DNA of 64,000 nucleotides from Flavobacteriales bacterium (GCA_026993355.1 JALWTX010000003.1:1-64000), one strand, 5' to 3'. Shown: positions 1-7,290, counted from the stretch's first letter. The notes: generated by a model from the letters alone, not told the origin. Program-made: numbers and translations.

Positions 1-90
1 CCGGTCGCTGTTCTGTTCCGGTCGGTGTGCCGGTCGGTATCATCATCATCGGGGCGGGTGTGCCGGTGTTCGTTTCGGTCGGTGTGTGGT
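1..90. repeat. GT-rich repeat cluster 1
   Basis: Degenerate units of CCGGTCGCTGTT, TTCCGGTCGG, TGTGCCGGT and an ATC run followed by GGGGCGGG. The first 25 bases recur at 929-953 and most of them at 4749. The cluster runs off the left edge of the window. Confidence 0.8.
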
Positions 91-230
91 GTATTATTTA
101 TATCTTTGTTTAATTATTTGCTTTATCTTTGTATTGACCTTGATAATTCCTTCAATAAGGGGGGTCACTGCGCCGGACATACCAAACCTAATATTATATA
201 GGGAACAATGTCAAGGTTTCCGGCAAAATG

Positions 231-265
231 GGGCTTTGTTATTTCACATAACAAGCCCTTTTTTT
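231..265 (+). terminator. Hairpin with T-run, plus strand
   Basis: GGGCTTTGTTAT (231-242) pairs with ATAACAAGCCC (248-258) with one bulged T, followed by seven T residues. It has the form of a Rho-independent terminator on the plus strand, although no convincing plus-strand gene precedes it. The rest of 91-314 holds no gene I can support. Confidence 0.45.
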
Positions 266-314
266 GTTGCTCTATTGTGATAAATACCTTTTTGCCGGCG
301 TTGGCAATATGGTA

Positions 315-343
315 TAAAAAACGCCCCTTTGTGTTGGGGCGTT
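315..343 (-). terminator. Terminator of the 97-residue gene (copy 1 of twin terminators)
   Basis: AACGCCCC (320-327), eight-base loop, GGGGCGTT (336-343). On the minus strand a run of T follows. It sits 39 bases downstream of the gene ending at 382. The same stem and loop recur exactly at 4812-4835. Confidence 0.85.
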
Positions 344-381
344 GGGTTTGCCGGCGGTGTGCCGGTTGGGTCAAATACTTA

Positions 382-675
382 TTAAAGTTCCTTTTGTAGC
401 TTTGTTAAATACTCTAATTCGGCGTATGGTATAAGCCCGTTTAATAAGTTTGATAGGGTTTCTATTGTCATAAGTATATCATCTCTTTTTATGCTATTGT
501 CTAAATATCCCGCTGTTGCGGTGTGCTTTATAGCTTGACTTACATAGTATTGCAATAGTCCCAAATCGTCATAATCTTTTATGGGTATCTTAATAAAATA
601 GCCGTTTCCGGTTTCGTCTTTTTGCAAGGTTTCTAAATACCATTGCGGGTTTTTGGGTTGGTTTTGTTGTTTCAT
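382..675 (-). CDS. Hypothetical protein, 97 residues, mobile element
   Basis: I do not recognise this protein. It is a small soluble acidic/neutral protein with no signal peptide or membrane segment; the N-terminal third is polar (QNQPKNPQWYLETLQKDE) and the rest looks helical. The reading frame is supported by an ATG start and by a strong terminator just downstream (315-343), which suggests it is the last gene of its transcript. It is separated from the next gene upstream by a 300-base structured non-coding stretch and a GT-rich repeat cluster, so it probably has its own promoter there. Function unknown; by context an accessory protein of the integrated element. Confidence 0.6.
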   Translation of the reverse strand: MKQQNQPKNPQWYLETLQKDETGNGYFIKIPIKDYDDLGLLQYYVSQAIKHTATAGYLDNSIKRDDILMTIETLSNLLNGLIPYAELEYLTKLQKEL

Positions 676-682
676 ATTGGTA

Positions 683-826
683 GTGTTTAGGAATTAAAAA
701 GCCCCTTTTGTTTAGGTGTCCTACGTCCTACCAAGTAAAACGTTCGGGGCGTTTCCACTACCCGCACCATACAAAAGGGGCGTTCTTTTGCTTAAATCGT
801 TTATATCTTGGTAGGTTTAGGAATTA
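683..826. other. Structured non-coding region, candidate origin or ncRNA
   Basis: The gap 676-979 has no gene. Its left half is packed with repeats: GCCCCTTTTGT (701-711) is inverted as ACAAAAGGGGC (771-781); CCTACCAAG (727-735) is inverted as CTTGGTAGG (807-815), interleaved with the first pair as in a pseudoknot; AAACG/CGTTT (738-742, 750-754) closes a small hairpin; and TTTAGGAATTA occurs directly repeated at 686-696 and 816-826. Such a dense, non-coding, foldable region in an element that encodes a rolling-circle-type replication protein could be an origin, a packaging signal or a structured RNA. Which one cannot be decided from sequence alone. Confidence 0.45.
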
Positions 827-867
827 CAAAGATATACAAACCGGACAAATAAAACAAATCTTTGCAG

Positions 868-1017
868 GCGTGCCGGTTTGTTCCGGTTGCTGTTCCGGTC
901 GTGCCGGTTGTTCCGGTGTTCCGGTGTTCCGGTCGCTGTTCTGTTCCGGTCGGTATCATCATTATCATCATCGGGGCGGTCATTGTTCCGGTGTGCCGGT
1001 TGTTCCGGCTTTGGCTT
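868..1017. repeat. GT-rich repeat cluster 2
   Basis: Tandem and interspersed TTCCGG, TGCCGG and GTCGG units plus an ATC run (955-972) and GGGGCGG. It covers the last codons of the gene at 980-1279 (residues AGTTGTPEQ) and the non-coding stretch beyond it. Confidence 0.8.
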
Positions 1018-1279
1018 GTTTTATCCAATAGTAAATAGTATTTGTGCTTTTGTTGAATAGTTTGGCGATTTCGTTGTAAGTATAGCCGGCTTTGTGTAGT
1101 TTGTATGCCTTTTGCTTTATCGGGGTTGGGTTTAGTTTCTTTTTCCATTGTTCCTTTTGCATATAGCCCTGTATTGTTCTATGACTTATATCTAATAGTT
1201 TGGCTATTTCCTTACTATTTAGCCCCAAGCTATAATAATAAAATGCTTTTTGTTTGCGGTGGGTGTCTTGTTTTCTCAT
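980..1279 (-). CDS. Small protein with two helix-turn-helix motifs
   Basis: 99 residues. Two HTH-like segments are visible: one near residues 17-40 (GLNSKEIAKLLDISHRTIQGYM) and one near 60-85 (GYTYNEIAKLFNKSTNTIYYWI). Both have the resolvase or terminase-small-subunit style, with a basic linker between them. A tandem-HTH protein of this size most likely binds DNA as a regulator or an accessory replication or recombination factor of the element. The C-terminal residues (AGTTGTPEQ) are encoded by the GT-rich repeat cluster, so the original stop may have been lost to repeat expansion. An overlapping longer frame on the same strand (801-1148) is a shadow. The 200 bases upstream (1280-1487) are very AT-rich and hold no gene; they may contain the promoter. 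Confidence 0.65.
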   Translation of the reverse strand: MRKQDTHRKQKAFYYYSLGLNSKEIAKLLDISHRTIQGYMQKEQWKKKLNPTPIKQKAYKLHKAGYTYNEIAKLFNKSTNTIYYWIKQAKAGTTGTPEQ

Positions 1280-1487
1280 TTTGCGTATTTTTTCGGGTTA
1301 ATTACTTAAAATTATACTTTATTTACATTTTTTAAACGTATCTTGTTTTTTGCGTTTTTAGGCACTTTATTTGTATTTTTTAGATAGCCCGCCCCCATAC
1401 GAAAATAACGGCTTATATTGGCTCATTTCAAAAAATATAGGGTGTTTTTGTGCTTTTTGGGGGCTTTTTTGGTGTGTTTTGGGCTTA

Positions 1488-1817
1488 TCAAAGGTCTGTA
1501 TCTAATTGTTTTGCGTATTTTGTTAATAGATTTTTGAAAACGGTGTTATTCTGTATATTTTTATTCTCTAAAAGGTTAATTGACAAAACAAGTAAGTAAA
1601 TATCCTTTGGCGTGGTGTCGTGGTTTTGGGCTATTTCGTAAAGACGTTTTTTTATTTCTTGCGTGGCAAGTTCTTTGTATTTGTCCTTTTTGTGTAGTTC
1701 CTTTGCCCACCGGCTTAAACTTTGCTCACTTACTTTTAACATTTTGGCTATTTCCTTTTGTGTAAATTGGTTTGTTTTTAGCAATTCTATTGCTTTGGCT
1801 TTTGTTTCGTTTTTCAT
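1488..1817 (-). CDS. Small helix-turn-helix protein
   Basis: 109 residues. The N-terminal segment (residues about 5-40, TNQFTQKEIAKMLKVSEQSLSRWAKEL) is a clear HTH of the kind found in terminase small subunits and transposase-like regulators. The remainder is helical and basic. It overlaps the replication gene upstream by four bases (ATGA), so the two are translationally coupled and expressed together. A DNA-binding accessory to the replication protein, or a copy-number regulator, is the simplest reading; this is inference. Its HTH resembles those of the 99-residue protein downstream, so the two may be related. Confidence 0.65.
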   Translation of the reverse strand: MKNETKAKAIELLKTNQFTQKEIAKMLKVSEQSLSRWAKELHKKDKYKELATQEIKKRLYEIAQNHDTTPKDIYLLVLSINLLENKNIQNNTVFKNLLTKYAKQLDTDL

Positions 1818-3397
1818 TTTATTTTTTGGTTTTTGGTTAATATTCTTTTGTCTGTTCCGGTGTCCTGTTCCGGTCGTGCCGGTGTGCCGGTGCGTTCATC
1901 GGGGCGGGTGTGTTTTGTTCCGGTCGCTGTTCCGGTGTTCCGGTCATTGTTCCGGTTGTAGTCGTTTAGGGCTTTTATAAGTTGCCTTGCCCTTTGGCGT
2001 GTAAGAATAACCGGCGGGGCGTTGTCTTGTCTGTTTATAACAATTTCATAAACTTGTCTTATAGTTTGCCGGTCGGTTGCTATTTCGCTTTGGTGCAATA
2101 GGTCGCCGTATGTTGCCCCGCCTTGTTTGTATTTGATAGTAAGCCATAAATCTGACTTATTAATATTTTGCAATATGCCGGATAGGTTTACGATTTCGGT
2201 TTGGCGTTGGGCTTGCCGGCGGTGTGTCCGGCGTTTGCCGTTTAGCTTGTTATTACAAGTCTTACTACAATATTGGGCGTGTGGTCTTTTTTGGCTTATG
2301 TCCGTGCCACAAACTACGCACCGGCGCGGTGTGTTTTTTTGGCTTTTTAGATACGCAATAAAATCGGGGTCATTTTTGGGGTTTTTCGGCAAAAATATAT
2401 TACTCTTTATTTCTTTATTAAATGTCCACAAATTAACTCTATATTTTAACGGGTCAAAGGTGGACATTTTCGGGCTGACACTTTCATTTGAAAGTTGGTT
2501 AATTCGTGGACATATTTCGGCTGTTAAGTTTTCAAATTCCGTATTAATTTTATCATATAAAAGTGCTTTATTTTGTGCCGTTCCATACTTGCTTATAAGT
2601 TGCTCAAAATGTTTCTTTGCCCTGTATCTTTGCTTTTTGTCAAAGTCCGTCCAATTACGTGGGCTTGCATAGTATAAAAGTTTCTTTTGTTCAAAGTTTG
2701 TCATATCCTTATATCTTACTTTCTTATCGTAAAATATTACATCATTCCAAAAGTTGAGTAAGACCGGTTTAAGCTGTAATACTTTGTTTAGGTCTGTAAG
2801 GTCTTGCAGGGTTACAATATTTAGGGGCTTGACAAATGCCATTTTTTTAACGGCTATTTCAATGCGTAATAGTTGTTTGTCCTTTATATCGTATTGTTTT
2901 GCCTTATCGTAAATTTTAGCCCTGTGGCGTTGCTGTTTTATCTGTTTGCCGTTCTGTTTGCCGTCTATCTTTAACATTGAAAAGTTATAGCCCTTGTATG
3001 CTACTAAACTTTTTAGCACTTCTTTAACCGGTATCGGCGGTGTTATGTTTACGCCAAATTCAAAGCCCCGCAAATACGTTGTATCGGGGTCTATCTTGAA
3101 TTTTGTTTGTAGGTCTTGTATAACGGCTTTTAGGTCGGATATTGTAAAGCTATCGGCGTTGTGTTTGCCGTTGTTCCGGTATTTGTGTAAACTTCCTTGT
3201 ATGATAAAATGATACTTGCCCGCTTGTATGCTTGACGGCTTTATAAAGAATTTTAAGCCCTTATATACTGCGGTTAAATTGCCGTTTTTGAGTTCGGCGG
3301 TTTCGGGGTTTATCGTTGCAAAAAAGTTTAAATGCCGGTTGTTTATCCAATCCTTATAAGTTACGCCGGCACACTCTAAATATATGCCGTCTATCAT
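1814..3397 (-). CDS. Phage/plasmid-type replication initiation protein (gene II-like) with zinc ribbon
   Basis: 527 residues. Family cues are the segment LRGFEFGVNITPP (residues about 108-120) and, further on, AKIYDKAKQYDIKDKQLLRIEIAVKKM (about 160-188). These match what I know of Bacteroidetes relatives of the filamentous-phage gene II/X replication proteins, which nick one strand to start rolling-circle replication; tyrosines in this part are candidates for the nicking residue. Residues about 360-385 carry a zinc-ribbon pattern (CVVCG, then CSKTC), which may help DNA binding. The C-terminal tail (about 480-515) is Thr/Gly/Arg-rich low complexity encoded by the GT-rich repeats and looks like an added extension. 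The gene overlaps its neighbours on both sides by four bases, so 3738-1488 forms one coupled operon. Assignment to the replication family is moderately sure; the catalytic residue is inference. Confidence 0.6.
   Translation of the reverse strand: MIDGIYLECAGVTYKDWINNRHLNFFATINPETAELKNGNLTAVYKGLKFFIKPSSIQAGKYHFIIQGSLHKYRNNGKHNADSFTISDLKAVIQDLQTKFKIDPDTTYLRGFEFGVNITPPIPVKEVLKSLVAYKGYNFSMLKIDGKQNGKQIKQQRHRAKIYDKAKQYDIKDKQLLRIEIAVKKMAFVKPLNIVTLQDLTDLNKVLQLKPVLLNFWNDVIFYDKKVRYKDMTNFEQKKLLYYASPRNWTDFDKKQRYRAKKHFEQLISKYGTAQNKALLYDKINTEFENLTAEICPRINQLSNESVSPKMSTFDPLKYRVNLWTFNKEIKSNIFLPKNPKNDPDFIAYLKSQKNTPRRCVVCGTDISQKRPHAQYCSKTCNNKLNGKRRTHRRQAQRQTEIVNLSGILQNINKSDLWLTIKYKQGGATYGDLLHQSEIATDRQTIRQVYEIVINRQDNAPPVILTRQRARQLIKALNDYNRNNDRNTGTATGTKHTRPDERTGTPARPEQDTGTDKRILTKNQKIK
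1850..1960. repeat. GT-rich repeat cluster 3, inside the 3' end of the replication gene
   Basis: TTCCGG, TGCCGG and GGTCGCTGTTCCGG units. In the leftward frame they encode the Thr-Gly-Thr-rich tail of the replication protein (residues about 480-515), with ATCGGGGCGGG as in the other clusters. Confidence 0.8.
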
Positions 3398-3738
3398 ACT
3401 TTTATAAGGTTTAAATAAATATATCCGGCTTCGGCATAGTCGCTTAACATTGTGTAAAGTTCTTGTATTTGTCCGGCGTGTTTGGTTGGGTCGGGGTTGG
3501 GTGTTTGGGTTTCAAATGCTTTTAGTTCTTTGTCTATTTCAATCAAAAAATAAAAAGCATATTCCCCCATTTTGCCCAGCTTGTTAAGGTTTTTGTCTAT
3601 TTCCAATATTTGCCGTGTGGTCTGAATAGCTTGTAATTGGTGTTCGGGGTTGGTTAGGTTTGTTCCAAGCTCGTCTAATAACGTATGATAAAAATCTACG
3701 TTTCTTTGTAGTATGTTTTCGTTACGTTTCTTATTCAT
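3394..3738 (-). CDS. Hypothetical protein, paralogue of the upstream 122-residue protein
   Basis: 114 residues, soluble, predicted all-helical. Aligned by eye with the neighbouring 122-residue protein it shares the order QL..I....IL.ID.NL..L, an aromatic KAF segment and a C-terminal E.GY....N motif, so the two appear to come from a tandem duplication. It overlaps that neighbour by eight bases and the replication gene by four, so it belongs to the replication operon. I do not recognise the family. The position beside the replication gene suggests an accessory or control role. Confidence 0.6.
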   Translation of the reverse strand: MNKKRNENILQRNVDFYHTLLDELGTNLTNPEHQLQAIQTTRQILEIDKNLNKLGKMGEYAFYFLIEIDKELKAFETQTPNPDPTKHAGQIQELYTMLSDYAEAGYIYLNLIKV

Positions 3739-4099
3739 AGCTTGCGGGGGTTTTAGGTGGTAGTTGTATGTTTTTGGCGTTCTTATAGCCCATTTCTACC
3801 AATGTAAAAGACTGATTATAAACTTCGTTTATATAGTCGGGCATAAAATTCGGGTCTGAAAATTCCAAATCATCAAAAAACGCTTTAAATATCTTGTAAA
3901 GTTGATATGCGAAATAGTGCGTATTTTGGGCGTATTGGTCTAACTGCAAAAGATTATTATCAATCATTAAAATATCGTTTGCTTGTCTGATACGTGGTAA
4001 TTGACCGGCGGGGTCATCGGTTGGGTCTATCAATGTTTGTAATAGCGTTTCAAACATTGTTACGTTTAAATCTTTGATACTTTTAGGGCTTGTATTCAT
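3731..4099 (-). CDS. Hypothetical protein, paralogue of the downstream 114-residue protein
   Basis: 122 residues, acidic, mostly helical, no membrane segment. The shared pattern with the downstream protein (QL..I....IL.ID.NL..L, then KAF, then an E.GYKNAKN-type end) shows tandem duplication. It starts 12 bases after the stop of the excisionase-type HTH gene and is therefore probably the second gene of the operon that leads to the replication protein. Family and function are unknown. Confidence 0.6.
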   Translation of the reverse strand: MNTSPKSIKDLNVTMFETLLQTLIDPTDDPAGQLPRIRQANDILMIDNNLLQLDQYAQNTHYFAYQLYKIFKAFFDDLEFSDPNFMPDYINEVYNQSFTLVEMGYKNAKNIQLPPKTPASYE

Positions 4100-4111
4100 A
4101 ACTTCCGGCTT

Positions 4112-4390
4112 TTAGTTCATTTTGTGTAAAGCTGTAAGTATGTCGGCTTTTTTGTATCTTACTTTGTTACCTATCCGGTAAGCCGGTATAATGCCCTTGT
4201 TAGTCCAAGCCCAAAGGGTCGGTAAAGATATTTTTAAAATATCGGCGGTTTCTTTGCGGGTTAATAAATCGTTGTCGCTTTTGCCGTTTATCTTTTTTCT
4301 AATGTCGGCAAGTTCTTTGTGTAGTTTTACAAATTGTGCCTGTAATTGTTCGGCGGTTAGCCCCTCAATTTGTGTAATAGTTGTTTTCAT
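4112..4390 (-). CDS. Excisionase-type helix-turn-helix (HTH_17/MerR-like) protein
   Basis: 92 residues with the start chosen at 4390. The C-terminal half (LLTRKETADILKISLPTLWAWTN, then AYRIGNKVRYKKADIL) is the classic excisionase/MerR-like DNA-binding fold seen in small regulators of Bacteroidetes mobile elements. The N-terminal half is a short coiled-coil-like helix. A longer frame back to 4495 is open, but it would run through a perfect 13-base inverted repeat and a promoter-like site (4446-4485), so the shorter start is better. It heads the operon containing the two paralogues and the replication gene and probably controls excision or expression of that operon. Confidence 0.7.
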   Translation of the reverse strand: MKTTITQIEGLTAEQLQAQFVKLHKELADIRKKINGKSDNDLLTRKETADILKISLPTLWAWTNKGIIPAYRIGNKVRYKKADILTALHKMN

Positions 4391-4445
4391 ACCTTTGCGT
4401 TTTTTTATTGGTTTATGGTGCAAAGTTGCGGGCGGGTCGTTATAT

Positions 4446-4485
4446 TGGCAACATACCAAAAAACGCCGGTCATTTTTGGTATGTT
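4446..4485 (-). promoter_or_regulatory. Promoter and palindromic operator in front of the replication operon
   Basis: AACATACCAAAAA (4450-4462) is repeated inverted as TTTTTGGTATGTT (4473-4485). On the minus strand a TTG (4446-4448) lies directly downstream of the palindrome, and 20 bases further is CAACTTTG, one mismatch from TAnnTTTG, ahead of the start at 4390. A half site, TTGGTATG, occurs again near 4557-4564. The layout fits an operator next to the -33 box. Confidence 0.5.
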
Positions 4486-4599
4486 TAAAAATCACTTGTA
4501 AAACACTTATTTACAAATACTTACATATATAACAAAACAAAATATTTTTTTTTCGGTTGGTATGCTATTTTTTTAAAATCTTAATTATTAAGGGGGTTT

Positions 4600-4990
4600 T
4601 TGTTCCGGTGCGGTCATCGGGGCGGGTGTGCCGGTCGGTATCATCATCATCATCGGGCGGGGTGTTCTGTTCCGGTCGGTAACATCATCATCATCGGGGC
4701 GGGGTGGTGTCCTGTTCCGGTGTGCCGGTCATCGTGCCGGTGTGTGTTCCGGTCGCTGTTCTGTTCCGGTGTTCCGGTTGTTCCGGTCGGTGTTCCGGTT
4801 GGCACAAAAAAAACGCCCCTTTGTGTTGGGGCGTTGCGGTGTTCCGGTCATTGTTCCGGTGTTCGTGTCGGTGTTCCGGTAAGTGTCAAATCATCATCAT
4901 CATTATCATCATCATTATCATCATCGTGGCGGGTGTGCCGGTGTTCTGTTCCGGTGTCCTGTTCCGGTCATCGTGCCGACCGGTGTTTCG
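4600..4990. repeat. GT-rich repeat cluster 4 (largest)
   Basis: About 390 bases of TTCCGG, TGCCGG, GTCGG, GGGGCGGG and ATC/ATT-ATC microsatellite units (long ATC run at 4889-4925). It fills the gap between the excisionase-type gene and the 326-residue gene and enters the last codons of the latter. The remaining gap 4486-4599 is AT-rich with no gene. Confidence 0.85.
4805..4835 (-). terminator. Terminator of the 326-residue gene (copy 2 of twin terminators)
   Basis: AACGCCCC (4812-4819), loop TTTGTGTT, GGGGCGTT (4828-4835), then a T-run on the minus strand. It is identical in stem and loop to 320-343 and is embedded in repeat cluster 4, 133 bases past the stop of the gene. Confidence 0.85.
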
Positions 4991-5948
4991 GTTTTGTTAT
5001 TACTTTTATTAATTCTTTTGTTTTGCTTTGTGCTTCAATATGATAATATGTTTTTGTTTCGTTTGTATTAGTTTTTTGATATATGTTATTTGCAAAGGTG
5101 CTTTTTCTTATATCTTTGAAAATAGCCGTAAAAACATCTATTGCCGTTTGTTTTTTGGCTTTTATTATGCCCTCGTCTATCAATGTTCCTATAATAGTTC
5201 CTAATGCCGTCTTGTCTGCGTTCCATTCAAACTTATTTTTATCTTGTAGTATCTTGTTTATTGTTTCGTCTAATGGTGTCGGGGCGGTGTTTATTATCTT
5301 GTCTATTTCGCTTTGTAGTTGTTTATCTATTTCGTTTGTATATTCGTCTTTGTGTGCCAAATCTAATAAACTTGTATAAAGTGTATAGTATTCTTTTTGT
5401 TCCGGTGTGAATTTGTCTTGTAGGTGCTTAAAATATGCTTTGTTAAATAGGTCTTTATGTTCTGTAAATTGTAGTTCTCTTAATTGTAAAAGGCGTTCGG
5501 CGGGGTCGTTGGTCTGTATTTTCTTTAATAAATCTAATACATAAACATCTATAATCAAAATATGCAAAAGGTTTATATACGCCGTATTGTTGTATTTATA
5601 TCCTGTTTCTGAAATATGTCTAAATGTATCAATGTCTTTGCCTGATAATATTTGTTTTAATTCGTCTAATGTGTATTCTATCGGTATTACTTCTGTTGAA
5701 TAGTCGCCGTCAATATATATCCTTGATATGCCTATTTTGTTAAGGGCTTGTATTTCTTTTTTATATTGGTTGTGGTCTTTGTAGTAAATTGTTTTACTGC
5801 TATCTAATAACCGGACGGCAAATAAAATATTAAGGGCTTGCCGTTTGGTTTCGGGGTCGTCTTTTTTGAATAAAATCAAATCGGTTGCCTGTAAATATGC
5901 TTTGTCTTGTATTGTCTTTTGTTTTATTAATAAATCTGTATATTTCAT
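4968..5948 (-). CDS. Mobile-element protein with RteC-like C-terminal segment
   Basis: 326 residues, soluble, helix-rich. The C-terminal third contains FEWNADKTALGTIIGTLIDEGIIK followed by a segment resembling the F..IF..IR pattern that I associate with RteC and related proteins of Bacteroidetes conjugative and mobilisable elements, where it regulates excision or transfer. The N-terminal two thirds (paired tyrosine/aspartate-rich helices) is not familiar. It lies 46 bases downstream of the integrase and probably shares its transcript; a terminator follows at 4805-4835. The last residues (KPKHRSAR) run into the GT-rich repeats. The RteC comparison is by memory of the motif and only moderately sure; a role in controlling excision is inference. 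Confidence 0.5.
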   Translation of the reverse strand: MKYTDLLIKQKTIQDKAYLQATDLILFKKDDPETKRQALNILFAVRLLDSSKTIYYKDHNQYKKEIQALNKIGISRIYIDGDYSTEVIPIEYTLDELKQILSGKDIDTFRHISETGYKYNNTAYINLLHILIIDVYVLDLLKKIQTNDPAERLLQLRELQFTEHKDLFNKAYFKHLQDKFTPEQKEYYTLYTSLLDLAHKDEYTNEIDKQLQSEIDKIINTAPTPLDETINKILQDKNKFEWNADKTALGTIIGTLIDEGIIKAKKQTAIDVFTAIFKDIRKSTFANNIYQKTNTNETKTYYHIEAQSKTKELIKVITKPKHRSAR

Positions 5949-5994
5949 TTTCTTTTTTCTTTTAATGGGGTTTAAACACTATTTAAACGCTGTT

Positions 5995-7290
5995 TTAATT
6001 GGCTTTTTTGGTTACTTGCAAAACGTTTGTATATCCTTGCTCTTTTTGTTCATTTGCCCAAAATTTGCGTAAGGTTTCGGCGTTTTCCTCTTTGGTTATT
6101 TTGATATACTTTAAAAATTGTGTTTCGGTCTTATGTCCGGTTATATCCATTATTACCCTGTTTGGCAATTTGCCGTATAGGTTACTTGCAAATGACCGCC
6201 GGCAAGTGTGTGATGATACAAGTTTATATTTAGGATATATGCCGGTTTCTTTGCGTTTTGTTTGGGTGTTCATTATTGCCCCCTCTGTTAGTTCGTCAAT
6301 GCCTACAAGTTTGCATATTTCCTTTATGTATAGGTTAAATTTTTGGTGTGATATTGCATAAGGCAAACCGCCCCGCCGGTTGTATATTTCCTTTATTTGT
6401 TGGTGTAGCGGTATAATAACCTTTTGCCCTGTTTTTTTAGTCTCAATATGTATAAAGCCCTGTTTTAAATTTATTTCTTTGATATACATAAAATCGGATA
6501 TTCGTAAACCGGTGCGTAAGCCAATTATAAATAGGTCTTTTGCGTTTTGTAGGCGTTGTGAGTAACTTAAATCAAAGTTGTAAATCTTGTTTATTTCGGT
6601 GTCTGTTAGATAAATGTCTTTTGCGGGGTTTCTCAATACTCTAAATTCGGGGTGCTTGTAATCTTTGTTTATTGGTAGTCCGTCTAATTCAATGTTACGG
6701 CAAAACATCTTAATATTTTTGATATGCCCGCCGGTTGTGTTATTGTTTAGCTTTGTTTGGGTTTTGCAATAGCTTACAAAGTCGTTATAAAATTTAAGTG
6801 ATATGTCTTGAAAAGTTAATTTTTTGTTGTGGTGCTGTTCGTATCGTTTTATTTGCTTGTATGTCGTTACATATCCTTGAATTGTCCGGCGTGATATTCT
6901 TTTACCTTTGTATATGCGTTTATCGGCGTTCTGAATAAAGTTATTTATCCAATCGGCAAAATAGACTTTATCCGGTTGCGGTTTGTCTTGCCGGTTAAAA
7001 TATTCGTTTACTTTGTCTTTTAGCCAATCGGGGTAAATCTTGTTTTGTGCGTAGTCCCTTACATAGTTGTCAAATACAAATGTTTTTAGTTTGTCTAATG
7101 TATTGTTGATAAAGTCCTTATTTGTGCAATCGGCTTTATTTTTTACTTTTTGTTTGGCGTTGCTGAAATATGCTTTTTTTACTTGTAAGCCGGTTTGGGT
7201 TTTCTTATCGTATTTCCGTCCGTCCCAAAAACGTAAATGTATTTTTGCATATTCGTTTTTTGTGTTAAGTGTGAAATAACGTATTTTCAT
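5995..7290 (-). CDS. Tyrosine site-specific integrase
   Basis: 431 residues, the usual length of Bacteroidetes tyrosine integrases. An N-terminal arm-binding part and a SAM-like core-binding domain (about 100-210) precede the catalytic domain. The catalytic residues can be seen in order: Arg in TGLRISD (about residue 260), Lys in ETKKTGQ, His-x-x-Arg in SHTCRRSF (about 360), His in ITGHKTE, and the nucleophile Tyr in QFLKYIKIT (about 395). It would cut and rejoin the element with the tRNA gene at the attachment site 200 bases away. A good TTG...TATATTTG promoter lies just upstream. The gene is intact, so the element may still be able to move. Confidence 0.92.
   Translation of the reverse strand: MKIRYFTLNTKNEYAKIHLRFWDGRKYDKKTQTGLQVKKAYFSNAKQKVKNKADCTNKDFINNTLDKLKTFVFDNYVRDYAQNKIYPDWLKDKVNEYFNRQDKPQPDKVYFADWINNFIQNADKRIYKGKRISRRTIQGYVTTYKQIKRYEQHHNKKLTFQDISLKFYNDFVSYCKTQTKLNNNTTGGHIKNIKMFCRNIELDGLPINKDYKHPEFRVLRNPAKDIYLTDTEINKIYNFDLSYSQRLQNAKDLFIIGLRTGLRISDFMYIKEINLKQGFIHIETKKTGQKVIIPLHQQIKEIYNRRGGLPYAISHQKFNLYIKEICKLVGIDELTEGAIMNTQTKRKETGIYPKYKLVSSHTCRRSFASNLYGKLPNRVIMDITGHKTETQFLKYIKITKEENAETLRKFWANEQKEQGYTNVLQVTKKAN

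Noticed and set aside
86..280. Small hydrophobic plus-strand frame, possible coat-like or holin-like protein
   Set aside because: It starts within repeat cluster 1, ends within the T-run hairpin, runs against all other genes of the element and shows no credible signal or family feature.
868..1017. CRISPR array
   Set aside because: Units are degenerate and of unequal length, with no unique spacers of constant size and no cas genes.
801..1148. Longer minus-strand frame overlapping the tandem-HTH gene
   Set aside because: It is out of frame with the clear HTH motifs of 980-1279 and most of it is repeat-derived Thr/Gly.
4391..4495. N-terminal extension of the excisionase-type protein
   Set aside because: It would translate a perfect palindrome and the promoter; the shorter start fits the family size.
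4704..5012. Plus-strand reading frame rich in Ile and Val
   Set aside because: It is a translation of the ATC microsatellite and GT-rich repeats; other frames of the same DNA give poly-His and similar runs. No homology-like features.
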